From Bacteroidales bacterium (GTDB lineage: Bacteria; Bacteroidota; Bacteroidia; Bacteroidales; Marinilabiliaceae), in contig SUWW01000010.1 in NCBI GenBank assembly GCA_015061285.1, forward strand, positions 62,001 through 126,000: a stretch of 64,000 bases of DNA. The letters run 5' to 3'. Numbering within the stretch: the stretch's first letter is position 1; each line of letters begins with the position of its first letter. The notes under the pieces are model-generated. The model did no database searches and was not told the origin of the DNA. It saw only the letters and a program-made list of their open reading frames with translations. This document shows positions 41,760-51,491 of the stretch, piece after piece. The translations under genes and the position numbers were made by a program.

Positions 41760-44248
41760 TTTACTGTAAATATTTGGAATGAATATGGAGGTAGCTCTAC
41801 ATACTCGCCTTTTGCGTTTGCGTCACTGATGCTTGGCGAAGCCTTTCTGTCGGTAGGCGAACCGCAGAAGCCTTCTGTCACGGTTTTGTTATTAATATTT
41901 ACGCCGTTGATTTTCAGGCGAGTAGTTACGGGAAGAGCGTTCACAACTTTCACGTAAGTATGTCCATCGCTATCCTTCACAACGCTTGCCACCACGCGGC
42001 GCGAAACCTCTGGCGTAGCATCGATATGATTATTTACGTAAGCATTGCCAGCGTAAGTACCAAAAAGGCGTTGCGTGTGGTAGCTCGGCGTGAGTTGCGG
42101 TGCTTCGTTGCCACGGAAATAAATCATGTCGGGGTCCCAATTGCGGTGCAGTTTGTTGCAGAGCAGCGGTGCATAGCTTGTCATCATAACCACATCGGCG
42201 TTGCGCTCCACGTTGCAGAGGTGAATAGCCTCGCAGAGAGCCGATTCGATGGTGCTTCGGCGGCTTCGGGCTTGCACCGAATATTCGCCGAGGTAGACTT
42301 TGGGAGCATTGCGGTCGTAATTATCGTAGTAATGCTGATTGTTCAAATACCAGCCCGGCGACTCGTAGTAATGTTCATCTACCATATCTATGACGTCCTT
42401 GTGCTCGTTGGCAAAGCGCCAACCTTCAATGTAATCCGACGAAGGGTAGTGGAACGGACCTACTGTGCCACAGAGAGTTATGTTGGGATATTTAGCCTTT
42501 ACGGCCTTAGCTATCATAAGCATACGCTCCTCTAAGACGGTGCTGATGAGGTCCTCATTGCCTATACCTATATATTTCAAATTGAATGGTTTAGGATGTC
42601 CTGCATCGGCACGAAGTTTAGCCCATTTGCTTGAGTTTGGGTCGCCATTTGCCCATTCAATGAGGTTGAGAATCTCCTTGCAGTAGTCATCCATTTCGTC
42701 CATAGGTATGCCACCCTGCTGACCGCCATAGTTTTCATGGTTAGGCGCGGAGTTCTGACAAGGCACGCCAGCAGCCAACACAGGCAGAGGCTCAGCGCCC
42801 ATATCTTCGCACCACTGGAAGAATTCATAGAAACCCAAGCCGCGCGTCTGATGGTAGTGCCAGATATTCATGTCGGGCTTGCGATCCTCCAGATTGCCAA
42901 CCGTTTCGTTCCAATGATAGATATTGTCGATGCCCTGACCGTGCGACATGCAACCGCCCGGGAAACGCACAAACTTCGGGTGCAAAGCAGCAATAGCCTC
43001 AGCAATGTCGCGGCGCAAACCATTTCTGCGGCCTTTGTAAGTATCTGTGGGGAAGAGGCTTATCATATCCATATCGACTTCGCCATCAACCTCCAACGCG
43101 AGTTTGGCTGATGCTGTATATTTCTGTGCCACAAGCGTCAATTCGGTGTGGTGCCAACTATTTAGCAATTTGCTATGCATAGTTACGTAGCCTCGTGCAA
43201 TAATCTCATCGCCATCTTTCAATGCCACGAGGACTTTGGTGTCATCTTTCGCACGAATGAAAGCGCTAAATATGTACGATGCGTCCTTTTCGATGCGCAT
43301 GCCGTCCCAGCCATGATTTTCGATGGTCTGCGATTTTAGTCGCGCATAGTGGTAATTGACCTTGCTGATAGGATTTATAGTATCGATGGTGATGGACTTG
43401 TCGCTATGCCAAGCAGTGGTAGCGTTCCAGCCCTTTTGCTCGCCGTTGTATTCAAAATCACGATTTTCAACCATTTCGGCGTACAAACCGCCATCGGCAG
43501 CATAACTAATATCTTCGAAGAATATGCCAATAAGGTTGTCGGAAATGGGCTTAATATTCTTATTATCAACGTTAAGCGTAGCCTCGGCATAACCCGTTGT
43601 AATTATGTCGGCAAAACGAACACTGTCGTCGGCGAAAGTCTCGCTATTTGCTTCTGCTTCAGCTTTTTGCTGCTTATGGAACGAGACGAGAGCATTGTAT
43701 TCATCCGACGTAAGATTGAATAGCTGACCACTAAGTTTTTTGCCATCAATCTCGACAAAAGTTGGGCTTACTTCGAAGACACTTTGGTCTGACACTTCGT
43801 CGGCCGAGAAGTGGCGGAAATCGAACGAAGCTTTGGTCATTCTATACGTATCGTTATGCGAATAATAGATAGTAAAGCCATCGCCATTTTTCATGATGAA
43901 GGGCGTTTTGCAAGGGCCAGCCGACATTTTAGGATAGTCCTGCGGACGCCATGTGATGAGGTCGGCAGAGTAGGCAGCGGCAAATGTTGGAGCATTGTCG
44001 TTGACTTGCCAAACGGCGCGCCAAGTGCCATCGGATGCGCGCAATACGTAAGGAGAATACATACGTTTTTCTGAACCCCATTGCGAATAGTCCGATGCGC
44101 AAAGTTGTCCTAAATCAGACCATTGCCCGTTTGCGTCTTTGATAGCTGCGTGCAATCCAGCACGTTCGTTAGGCGAATAGATAAATACAGATTGTGCAAA
44201 GGCCACAGAGCAAATCAGTGTGGCTAATGTGCTTATAATTAGTTTCAT
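41756..44248 (-). CDS. Alpha-L-arabinofuranosidase, GH51, with N-terminal propeller-like domain
   Basis: The 830-residue product starts at the ATG at 44248, where MKLIISTLATLICSVAFAQ forms a proper signal peptide; an ATG 24 bases upstream is less likely. Residues up to about 190 look like part of a GH43-like propeller (YSPYVLRASDGTWRAVW). The GH51 part then has VRFPGGCMSHG, acid/base IGNEDLIS (about E564) and nucleophile VYLGEYSVQAR (about E654), and a C-terminal beta domain. It removes terminal arabinose from arabinan or arabinoxylan. It lies between the GH2 and GH43 genes. Confidence 0.9.
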   Translation of the reverse strand: MKLIISTLATLICSVAFAQSVFIYSPNERAGLHAAIKDANGQWSDLGQLCASDYSQWGSEKRMYSPYVLRASDGTWRAVWQVNDNAPTFAAAYSADLITWRPQDYPKMSAGPCKTPFIMKNGDGFTIYYSHNDTYRMTKASFDFRHFSADEVSDQSVFEVSPTFVEIDGKKLSGQLFNLTSDEYNALVSFHKQQKAEAEANSETFADDSVRFADIITTGYAEATLNVDNKNIKPISDNLIGIFFEDISYAADGGLYAEMVENRDFEYNGEQKGWNATTAWHSDKSITIDTINPISKVNYHYARLKSQTIENHGWDGMRIEKDASYIFSAFIRAKDDTKVLVALKDGDEIIARGYVTMHSKLLNSWHHTELTLVAQKYTASAKLALEVDGEVDMDMISLFPTDTYKGRRNGLRRDIAEAIAALHPKFVRFPGGCMSHGQGIDNIYHWNETVGNLEDRKPDMNIWHYHQTRGLGFYEFFQWCEDMGAEPLPVLAAGVPCQNSAPNHENYGGQQGGIPMDEMDDYCKEILNLIEWANGDPNSSKWAKLRADAGHPKPFNLKYIGIGNEDLISTVLEERMLMIAKAVKAKYPNITLCGTVGPFHYPSSDYIEGWRFANEHKDVIDMVDEHYYESPGWYLNNQHYYDNYDRNAPKVYLGEYSVQARSRRSTIESALCEAIHLCNVERNADVVMMTSYAPLLCNKLHRNWDPDMIYFRGNEAPQLTPSYHTQRLFGTYAGNAYVNNHIDATPEVSRRVVASVVKDSDGHTYVKVVNALPVTTRLKINGVNINNKTVTEGFCGSPTDRKASPSISDANAKGEYVELPPYSFQIFTVK

Positions 44249-44273
44249 ATATGTACTTATAACGCTAAACATT

Positions 44274-46685
44274 CTACTTAGAACTTACATTGAACGTCTT
44301 CACCACGTCCTTCATGCCATCGCAAGAAATTGTGAGTTTTACGACGCCACCCTTTTGGCCAGCGCGAAGAATAAGAAGAGCAGATCCATTCCATAATCGG
44401 CGATGGTCGGTCACGTTAAGTTCTTCCGAAGCATTGTCGCCATTGCTAACAGCCACAATAGTTGCATCGCCTTCTACTTTGAAGCGGAGGTCGTTTTGTG
44501 CCGTAACAGCTTTGCGACCTTTCTTGTCGAGGGCGTATATACGTATATGTTGCAAATCCATGCCGTCGGCTTTCCATTGAGCATTGTCGGCTTCGACGCT
44601 AAGTTTTGTCATAGGAGTAGAGGTCTCAATGCGATGACGTGCGACCACTTTGCCGTCCTTTTTAGCCACAGCCTCGGCGTAACCATCTTTATACTCAATA
44701 CCATTCCAACGAATTTGGTTGCGCATTTTGGCATTGTTGATGTCGTTTTTCTTCACGCCCACACTCTTGCCATTCACAAAAAGTTCCACTTCGTCGGCAT
44801 TGGTGTAGGTAATAATGTCGAGTTTTTGTCCATTGATGCGGTTCCAATGGTCGCTCAAGCCATCGTTGTTGGTGTTTACGCCATTCCATTCGCCCGATTC
44901 TGCTTTTTTATCGACTATGGCAATATGTACGAGAGGTTCGTTGCGGAAAAATGAGCGCATGTAGTATGCTTTAGGTTTTGGCTCAAGAGAGATGTCGAAC
45001 ACGCCTTGTGTCCAGCCTTTAGCGGGCCAACCGTTGCTTTCGCCGAGGTAGTCTATAGCACCCCAATAGGCCAAGCCCATCGTTTTGTCGCGGTCCATCT
45101 CAAAGTAGTTTTGCCCCATGGCAGCCACTGAGGCTTCGCTTTGGTAGAATGTCATCCAAGGGAATTTTTGACCATCGCCGGGGAAATACATATAACGATA
45201 GTTATACGACTGAAAATCAGTTACCATAGCTAATGCGCAAGGCAGCGAGTCGGTCTCCCAATTGCGGTAGCGAGGATGCATAGCTACAGTCACTTTGCGC
45301 GTAGAGTCGAAACGTGCAATGAGCTCATGCATAAGCTTATACATAGTCACACCGAAGTCGTTATATGGCATGTTGGGGTCTTGTTGCAGCTCGTTGCCAA
45401 GGCTCCAAGCAATTACCGAAGGCGAGTTACGATCGCGCTTAATCCACTCTGGCACATCGTATTGCCAAAGTTGCTCGAATGGCACGCGACCTCCAGTGTG
45501 CTGACGCGTCCATTTGTCGTAGAGTTCGTCAACGACGAGAATACCGTTGCGGTCGCAAAGTTCAATAAACTCGCGGCTGTAAGGGTTGTGGCTCGTACGT
45601 ATGTGGTTGAGTCCCCACTCTTTCATAAGCTTGATGCGTTTTTCAATAGCGCGAGGATATGCAGCAGCACCAAGAGCACCAAGAGAATGGTGATTGGCAT
45701 AGCCTTGTAGCAAAACTTTTTTGCCGTTGAGTTTCAGACCTACGTTGGGGATAATCTCAATAGTACGTATGCCAAAATGGTCAGTGGCTACATCGACGGC
45801 CTCATTTTTTTCGTTGTATAGAGTGAGTTCAACGCTGTAGATGTTAGGATTTTCGGTATCCCAAAGTTGAGGATTTGTAATCTCAATCTCTGGCAGTGCC
45901 TGTTCGATATAGCGAGTTGGCGTCGAACGGCGTATTTCGCTCTTGCCTTGGTAGACAATCTTGCCATCGGGAGCAGTGATTTTTATATCGATAGGCATCT
46001 TTTTGTCGCGCCCCATGGTAGCCACTTCTACGCCAATATTTACGAAGCCATTGTCGCGTGTGGTGATATACATAGGATAGCGAGCAAAATAGAGCTGTTT
46101 GTTGGTGGTAATCATATATACATCGCGGAAAAGTCCGCCGCCCGTGTACCAACGCGAATTTTTAGGGTCGCGAGTGTCGGCCATTACAGCAATGACGTTA
46201 TCCTCGCCGAAGCGCAGTTTGTCGGTAATATCTATTTCGAAACCAACATAGCCATAGTTCGTTGCGCCAACCAATTCGCCGTTGAGATATACATCACCGA
46301 CATACATAATGCCACCGAAATCGAGCAATATGCGTCGACCTTTGAGACTGTCGGCTGGCGTGAAATGTTTGCGATACCAGCCGCGAGCCATCTCCTTGAA
46401 GCCGCGGCTCGAAAGGCGGCTCTTGATGTTGGCTGCCGCATCGGTGTTGTCTGCCTTCTCGTCGGCTGCAGGAGCAACCCACTCTTGCTCAATCTGGAAA
46501 TCGTGTGGAATGTCGACAAGTCGCCAACTGGAATCGTCGAAGTCTTTATTGGCAGCGCCATCTATATCGCCTAAATGAAATCGCCAGCCAAAGTTGAAGC
46601 TCTCTTTGCTACGATGCGTTTGAGCTTCTACTATGCATGTCAGCATAAGTATAGCTATTGTTAGTATTATGTTTACCTTTTTCAT
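44274..46685 (-). CDS. Glycoside hydrolase family 2 (beta-galactosidase-like)
   Basis: About 803 residues, starting at MKKVNIILTIAILMLTC; the ATG 9 bases upstream is possible. It has an N-terminal sugar-binding beta domain (GWRFHLGDIDGA, HDFQIEQEW, WYTGGGLFRDVY), an Ig-like domain and the TIM barrel. The acid/base is in WSLGNELQQD (about E430) and the nucleophile in YQSEASVAAM (about E515). A C-terminal Ig-like region follows. Beta-galactosidase fits galactan side chains of rhamnogalacturonan, although other GH2 activities cannot be excluded. The gene is inside the pectin-type operon. Confidence 0.9.
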   Translation of the reverse strand: MKKVNIILTIAILMLTCIVEAQTHRSKESFNFGWRFHLGDIDGAANKDFDDSSWRLVDIPHDFQIEQEWVAPAADEKADNTDAAANIKSRLSSRGFKEMARGWYRKHFTPADSLKGRRILLDFGGIMYVGDVYLNGELVGATNYGYVGFEIDITDKLRFGEDNVIAVMADTRDPKNSRWYTGGGLFRDVYMITTNKQLYFARYPMYITTRDNGFVNIGVEVATMGRDKKMPIDIKITAPDGKIVYQGKSEIRRSTPTRYIEQALPEIEITNPQLWDTENPNIYSVELTLYNEKNEAVDVATDHFGIRTIEIIPNVGLKLNGKKVLLQGYANHHSLGALGAAAYPRAIEKRIKLMKEWGLNHIRTSHNPYSREFIELCDRNGILVVDELYDKWTRQHTGGRVPFEQLWQYDVPEWIKRDRNSPSVIAWSLGNELQQDPNMPYNDFGVTMYKLMHELIARFDSTRKVTVAMHPRYRNWETDSLPCALAMVTDFQSYNYRYMYFPGDGQKFPWMTFYQSEASVAAMGQNYFEMDRDKTMGLAYWGAIDYLGESNGWPAKGWTQGVFDISLEPKPKAYYMRSFFRNEPLVHIAIVDKKAESGEWNGVNTNNDGLSDHWNRINGQKLDIITYTNADEVELFVNGKSVGVKKNDINNAKMRNQIRWNGIEYKDGYAEAVAKKDGKVVARHRIETSTPMTKLSVEADNAQWKADGMDLQHIRIYALDKKGRKAVTAQNDLRFKVEGDATIVAVSNGDNASEELNVTDHRRLWNGSALLILRAGQKGGVVKLTISCDGMKDVVKTFNVSSK

Positions 46686-46738
46686 ATCTATCAAAATCTT
46701 ATTATTCGGTTGAAGATGAGAGTTATAGCGGTATCATG

Positions 46739-47980
46739 CTAATTACCATCAGGTTTTTCAATCTCTGCGTTGTCGGCAGGCATAAGTTTGAACGACTCCC
46801 AATTGTCGGGTTTTGCCGGGTCGAAATCTTGCCAATCGCTACGTAGATACTTTATGAAAGGCGCTTCGATTTTTTTCAGACCCATAATTATGCACTTAGC
46901 CACTTCGTATGCACCGAAAACGTTGAAATGAGTGTTGTCGGCGAGTGCCGTTTCTTGACCAGGGAACGAGTTGGCGGGGTAGTGCACCAAGAGGTGTTTG
47001 CTACCCTCAGGACCGCATGCAGAGAAGAGAGTCATAGTCATCTCGGTGAGGTCGATGAGTCCAATGCCTTCGCGTTGAGCGACAGCACGCGTAGCCGCAG
47101 GATATTCGCCGTGAGTATCTTTGAGGTTGTTGCCTTCGAAGAAGCGACGCGCTGTAGGTGTAATAAGTATTGGCGTACAGCCTTTAGCTTTTATGCGGTC
47201 GATGAAGGTCTTAAGGTTGTGGCTAAAATTATACCAAGCACCAGAGCCAGCGCCGCGATCTTTCTCGTCGTTATGACCAAACTCAATGAGAAAATAGTCA
47301 CCCGCTTTGGCCATCGAAAGGGCTTTGTCTAAGCGTTTGCTTGCCATGAACGAAGTTGTGCGCTCGCCACTTTCTGCATAATTAGCAATACACACATTTT
47401 CGTCGAACCAGCGAACAATGGGTTGTCCCCAACTTGCCCAAGGCTCGTTTTCTTGATCGACAACAGTTGAGTTGCCGCATAGGAAAAGCGTCACCGCGGT
47501 AGTGTCGGGCTCTATATGTATGCTTTTTACTGCGGGAGCATCGCCATTGAAGGTGAGAGTGAGGCGGTCGTCCCAATTGAGATAGTCTTTTTCGCGAGGC
47601 TTGGTTTTCACACGCTCTTCGGCATTGATTTGTGGCGAGCGTTTGTGAATGGTCCACGAGAGAGTCTTGAACTCCTTTTTCTTGGTGTCTATCTGTTCCG
47701 TAAGTATGCGTCGACTCTCAGCGCGTACGATGGTTTTACCAGCATAAGCATTGCTTCCTAAAGTTATGGTTACGCGGTAGTTGCCATCGGGTACGGCAAA
47801 TGAGTAGCTCATCTGCTTGAGGTTTTTCTTGTTGAGCTCCGTAGTATTGAAGTCGTAGCCCATTGTGCCATTGTAGGCGGGTTGCTTTTTAGAAAAATCT
47901 ACATCGAAAGTTTGAGCAGTCATCAAGCTGCTTGCAGTAGCAAATAGAATAGTTAGTAGGCTTTTCGGATGGATTGTCAT
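46739..47980 (-). CDS. Rhamnogalacturonan acetylesterase-like SGNH hydrolase (CE12 type)
   Basis: The 413-residue exported protein has a signal peptide ending near SLMTAQ. An N-terminal beta domain (about 25-155) is followed by an SGNH esterase: the serine block LCGNSTVVDQ, the GHNDEKDRG block, and the final catalytic pair in ALADNTHFN. The first block reads GNST rather than GDST, which is common in this subgroup as I remember it. It would deacetylate rhamnogalacturonan. It is first in the operon that runs to the GH43 gene at 40803. Confidence 0.87.
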   Translation of the reverse strand: MTIHPKSLLTILFATASSLMTAQTFDVDFSKKQPAYNGTMGYDFNTTELNKKNLKQMSYSFAVPDGNYRVTITLGSNAYAGKTIVRAESRRILTEQIDTKKKEFKTLSWTIHKRSPQINAEERVKTKPREKDYLNWDDRLTLTFNGDAPAVKSIHIEPDTTAVTLFLCGNSTVVDQENEPWASWGQPIVRWFDENVCIANYAESGERTTSFMASKRLDKALSMAKAGDYFLIEFGHNDEKDRGAGSGAWYNFSHNLKTFIDRIKAKGCTPILITPTARRFFEGNNLKDTHGEYPAATRAVAQREGIGLIDLTEMTMTLFSACGPEGSKHLLVHYPANSFPGQETALADNTHFNVFGAYEVAKCIIMGLKKIEAPFIKYLRSDWQDFDPAKPDNWESFKLMPADNAEIEKPDGN

Positions 47981-48018
47981 ATTATGTAAAAATTTATTTC
48001 TGAATGTTATTGCGCTTG

Positions 48019-48026
48019 CGAAGGTA
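48019..48026 (-). promoter_or_regulatory. -7-like box of the CE12-GH2-GH51-GH43 operon
   Basis: The minus strand reads TACCTTCG, one base from TAnnTTTG. A transcript would start near 48012, about 32 bases before the ATG at 47980. No TTTG was found at the expected spacing. Confidence 0.35.
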
Positions 48027-48065
48027 GTATTTTGTTTTTAGTTGCTTTTCATAGCTATGTATACA

Positions 48066-48102
48066 AAACAAAAATGGGGCGAAAGCAAAACTCTTCGTCC
48101 CA
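48066..48102 (-). terminator. Terminator after the endo-arabinanase gene
   Basis: The two stem arms are 48073-48082 and 48093-48102 (ATGGGGCGAA and TTCGTCCCAT, one G-T pair). On the minus strand a run of T follows at 48072-48066. It separates the GH43 gene at 48134-50764 from the four-gene operon, so these are separate transcripts. Confidence 0.8.
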
Positions 48103-48133
48103 TTTTCAATCATGTGTCAACAAAAAACAAAAC

Positions 48134-50764
48134 CTAATCAATAATAATCTTGCTACAAGTGTTGCCCACGCGCACAATATATATGCCAGGAGCATTCACA
48201 AAGTATTGCTCTTGAGTGCCTCGAGCTACTATTGCACCACGCATGTCGTATATGGTGCAAATGTCGTTTGTGGCTTTGCCTACGATGGTTATAGTGCGGT
48301 GGTTGCTACTTATAGTTATGTTGTTGTCGGCAATAGAGAGCACCGGCGTAGGCGAAGGCGCAGTGTAGCCAACGGCATAACCTACAACAATGTTCGAAAC
48401 CGATAACTGGAAGTTTATTTGATTTTTCAAGTAATAATTAATCACAGCTTCCACAACCTTTGTTGGCGTAGTTGCGCTTACTGTAGTTGCGTGCCAATTT
48501 GGTGTTATGTTGGCAGCATAGGTAAGCATGAGCACGCCATCGCGATAATAGCTTACTGTGCCATCGGGGTTGAAACTGATGGTGACGTAGTATTTCTTGT
48601 TGTAGAACGATGTATATGAGCCGCCGTTGAACGATTGAGCCGCAGCCTCGTAGAAGTCGTTGTCGTTGTAGTGGAGCACCGAGAGATACATAATATACTT
48701 GCCATCGGTCGATTTGGCTATTGGTGTCCAATCCGAATTGATGGTTTCGTTCATTTGAAAACTGATAGAAAGACCAGTCTCTGTTGTTATGTTGCTGCTT
48801 GGCGTGGCAGCTTTGAATTCGTCAGACGATGAATATATACCCATTATGGCCGATTCGTCGATTGGTAGCGACGACGTCAGATTGGCGATTGATTTCACTG
48901 TTATGATCACGTTCTTGGAGTACGACACTTCGCCGCAAGTGATTGTTTCGGTGAGCGTTACGTCGGTGTCGGAGTCTACCTCTTTTACTTCGCCATCGTC
49001 CGTGATGACGTCAACGTTTTGCGATTTCCATTCTATTGTGGCACCATATACACCTGCAGAAGGAAGATTAAGTTTCAACCCCGAGAACGCCGTTGTTGGT
49101 AGCGACGAGTCGAAGTTGTAGGCGTTGTAAGCAACAACAGCTTCGTCAGAAAATGTCTTGTAGCCCCACACGCAAATGTCCGATTCGCAAGTAGCAGTGA
49201 AGCACAGTGTGGTGTAGTTGGTCTCTTCTATGCACTGTTTCAAGAAAACGCCTTTATACGAAGCGCCACTAATCATTATACTCATTTCTGGACCATCGGC
49301 CGACTGAGTCCATGTGCCTGTATATGCGCCGCTAACAGTTCCATCTTCGTTGAGCGTGATTTGCTTTTCTGTTACGCATTGTAGGCTTGAGTATGATGTG
49401 CCAAAGCCATGATAGAGTATTGAGTATGTGCCAACTATTTCGCTCGCATCGTATGGTGTTGCTGAGAGTGTTTCGCCTTTGTATTCGAAAGGAGCTGCAG
49501 CTAACCCGCCATTCGAAGTTTGAAACATCTGATGAACACGAACTTGATGGCCTTCGGTGCCGTCATCGAAGCGTGTATGATAGACGAGGAACGTTTTGCC
49601 ATCGCTATCGACAACAGCCGAGTTGTGACCTTGAGCAGTGTAGCCATAGTTCATAAAACTCCAATGATAATATGACATCAAACGAGTGCCAACGTAACCA
49701 TTCACAGTGCCGCAGCAGTTGTTGCTATTTATGCTGCTCGATGAGGTGTAGCGTGCGTCTTGGCCCGACAAATCGTAGTACGGACCAGTAACATCTTTCG
49801 ACGAGAAGACGCGCATGTTATATCCTCCAGTGGCTGTGAGGCCACCATAGGTTACGAATAGATAGTATCGGTCGCCTATGTATTCTATGTATGAAGCTTC
49901 GCCCGACACATGGAATCCACCATATATTTTTATGCCCTGATATGCATCGCTAAGAGCATTGGTAGGCATGCCATCGTTGGTTTCGTATGTATAAGTAGCA
50001 TCGCGCAAACCTGTCGATGGGTCGAGTTTGAGCATATACAAGCCGCCAAACCACGATCCGTAGGTCATCCACATGTTGCCATCTTCATCGAAAAATGTGC
50101 AAGGGTCGATGCAATTCATGCCATAGGTGCGATTGCCATTGCGATTTTGCACATACCTATCAGGAAAGGTAGATACGCCAAGAACCTCATCGAGGTCGGT
50201 GCTTTTCCAATTCGATGACGTGAAGCCCGAGTAGACTACTGCGCCAACTCGTGTCCAATTGCCAAGAAGATTGTCGGCTGTAAGTAGCACTATTGAGCTA
50301 TACCAATTGTCGCCATTGATACTCATATACATACACCACTTGCCCATCGTGGGATTCCAAACTACGTCGGGCGCCCACATGTTGCCACTTACGTCGTAGC
50401 TCGAACTACCGTTTTTCGACCATGTGGCATCGTCGGCAAAAATGGTAGCATAACTTGTGGATATGTTATTGGTGAATGTTGTCCAATTCTGTAGGTCGTA
50501 GCTCTTGGCCCACGCACGATGCGAACCAAAAACGCAGTAGATTTTTCGACTGCCTTCGCTCTCAACGCCCGTTACTACTCCATTATTCTCGTAGCCTATC
50601 ACTATCGATGGATCGTGCACCGAAACGCGTGTCGGCGTAGCATCTTTGAAATAGGTGTTGTATAGTGTTTCTACTTGCGTTGCGCTAAGCTCCGTTGCTA
50701 ATGTTTCTATGCATATCGATGACGAAACAATAGCGGCTAAAAAAAACTTGTAAAGTCTGTTCAT
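48134..50764 (-). CDS. Secreted GH43 endo-arabinanase-like enzyme with type IX-like C-terminal domain
   Basis: The 876-residue modular protein has a signal peptide at 1-24. The GH43 catalytic domain (about 40-420) has VHDPSIV (D51), CIDPCTFFD (about 220) and the acid in SGEASYIEY (about 291). A lipocalin-like beta domain follows (about 440-560), as in endo-1,5-arabinanases. An atrophied Ig-like domain (about 565-640) and a LamG-like region (about 650-800) are next. The final 70 residues resemble a type IX secretion sorting domain: ICTIYDMRGAIVARG, APGIYIVRVG and KIIID. It probably cuts the arabinan backbone at the cell surface. Confidence 0.88.
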   Translation of the reverse strand: MNRLYKFFLAAIVSSSICIETLATELSATQVETLYNTYFKDATPTRVSVHDPSIVIGYENNGVVTGVESEGSRKIYCVFGSHRAWAKSYDLQNWTTFTNNISTSYATIFADDATWSKNGSSSYDVSGNMWAPDVVWNPTMGKWCMYMSINGDNWYSSIVLLTADNLLGNWTRVGAVVYSGFTSSNWKSTDLDEVLGVSTFPDRYVQNRNGNRTYGMNCIDPCTFFDEDGNMWMTYGSWFGGLYMLKLDPSTGLRDATYTYETNDGMPTNALSDAYQGIKIYGGFHVSGEASYIEYIGDRYYLFVTYGGLTATGGYNMRVFSSKDVTGPYYDLSGQDARYTSSSSINSNNCCGTVNGYVGTRLMSYYHWSFMNYGYTAQGHNSAVVDSDGKTFLVYHTRFDDGTEGHQVRVHQMFQTSNGGLAAAPFEYKGETLSATPYDASEIVGTYSILYHGFGTSYSSLQCVTEKQITLNEDGTVSGAYTGTWTQSADGPEMSIMISGASYKGVFLKQCIEETNYTTLCFTATCESDICVWGYKTFSDEAVVAYNAYNFDSSLPTTAFSGLKLNLPSAGVYGATIEWKSQNVDVITDDGEVKEVDSDTDVTLTETITCGEVSYSKNVIITVKSIANLTSSLPIDESAIMGIYSSSDEFKAATPSSNITTETGLSISFQMNETINSDWTPIAKSTDGKYIMYLSVLHYNDNDFYEAAAQSFNGGSYTSFYNKKYYVTISFNPDGTVSYYRDGVLMLTYAANITPNWHATTVSATTPTKVVEAVINYYLKNQINFQLSVSNIVVGYAVGYTAPSPTPVLSIADNNITISSNHRTITIVGKATNDICTIYDMRGAIVARGTQEQYFVNAPGIYIVRVGNTCSKIIID

Positions 50765-51006
50765 TTTCTATTTCGCACTGAATTTTGTTTTTGCGAAAAT
50801 ATGTGAACAAACACTAACGAAGGTGAAATTCTATTTCGTGATGGTGGACAATAGTTTTTCTATGTATGATGATAGACGCCGTCAGCTTGAGGCGTAGCTT
50901 AGAATTTCCTTGGCTTTCGCCTATTTCATCAGAAAAATAATAAAGATGTTCTTTTATTCGGTGGTGTAATACTTATAACTTCAAACTCCAAAATTTTCAA
51001 CTAACA

Positions 51007-51459
51007 ATGAGAGCAGTACTACAACGCGTAAAGCGTGCCAATGTGAGCATTGAAGGACGAGTAAATGGTGCTATCGGCGAAGGGCTTATGGTGCTTTTCG
51101 GAGTAGAAGATTCCGACGATGCTGCCGACCTCGATTGGCTTGTGCAGAAGATTGTGCAGATGCGCATCTTTAGCGACGAGGCTGGGCTGATGAATCTTTC
51201 GGTGAAGGATATTAATGGAGAAATATTGGTAGTGAGCCAGTTTACGCTCTTTGCCAAGACGAAGAAGGGCAATCGGCCATCGTTTATTGCTGCTGCTCGT
51301 CCCGAAAAGGCGGTGCCTATTTATGAGAGTTTTGTGGAAAAATTGTCGCAAGCGCTCGGAAAACCAATCCCAACTGGTGAGTTTGGTGCCGATATGCAGA
51401 TAGATATGCTTGCCGATGGTCCCGTAACTATAATTATCGACACGCAAAACAAAGAATAA
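51007..51459 (+). CDS. dtd: D-aminoacyl-tRNA deacylase
   Basis: The 150-residue protein matches DTD from its first residues (MRAVLQRVKRANVSI). The catalytic SQFTLFA motif, the region RPSFIAAARPEKA and the second motif DGPVTIIIDT (usually NGPVT) are present. It hydrolyses D-amino acids from mischarged tRNA. It is a single gene, preceded by a 242-base gap in which a small inverted repeat (ACGCC/GGCGT near 50876-50896) is all I notice. Confidence 0.94.
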   Translation: MRAVLQRVKRANVSIEGRVNGAIGEGLMVLFGVEDSDDAADLDWLVQKIVQMRIFSDEAGLMNLSVKDINGEILVVSQFTLFAKTKKGNRPSFIAAARPEKAVPIYESFVEKLSQALGKPIPTGEFGADMQIDMLADGPVTIIIDTQNKE

Positions 51460-51491
51460 GCACTCAACTCAAAATTCGTAATTCGTACTTA

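Noticed and set aside
45867-46574. Open frame of 235 codons on the plus strand within the GH2 gene
   Set aside because: It is antisense to a clear GH2 enzyme, with a low-complexity translation and no recognisable motif.
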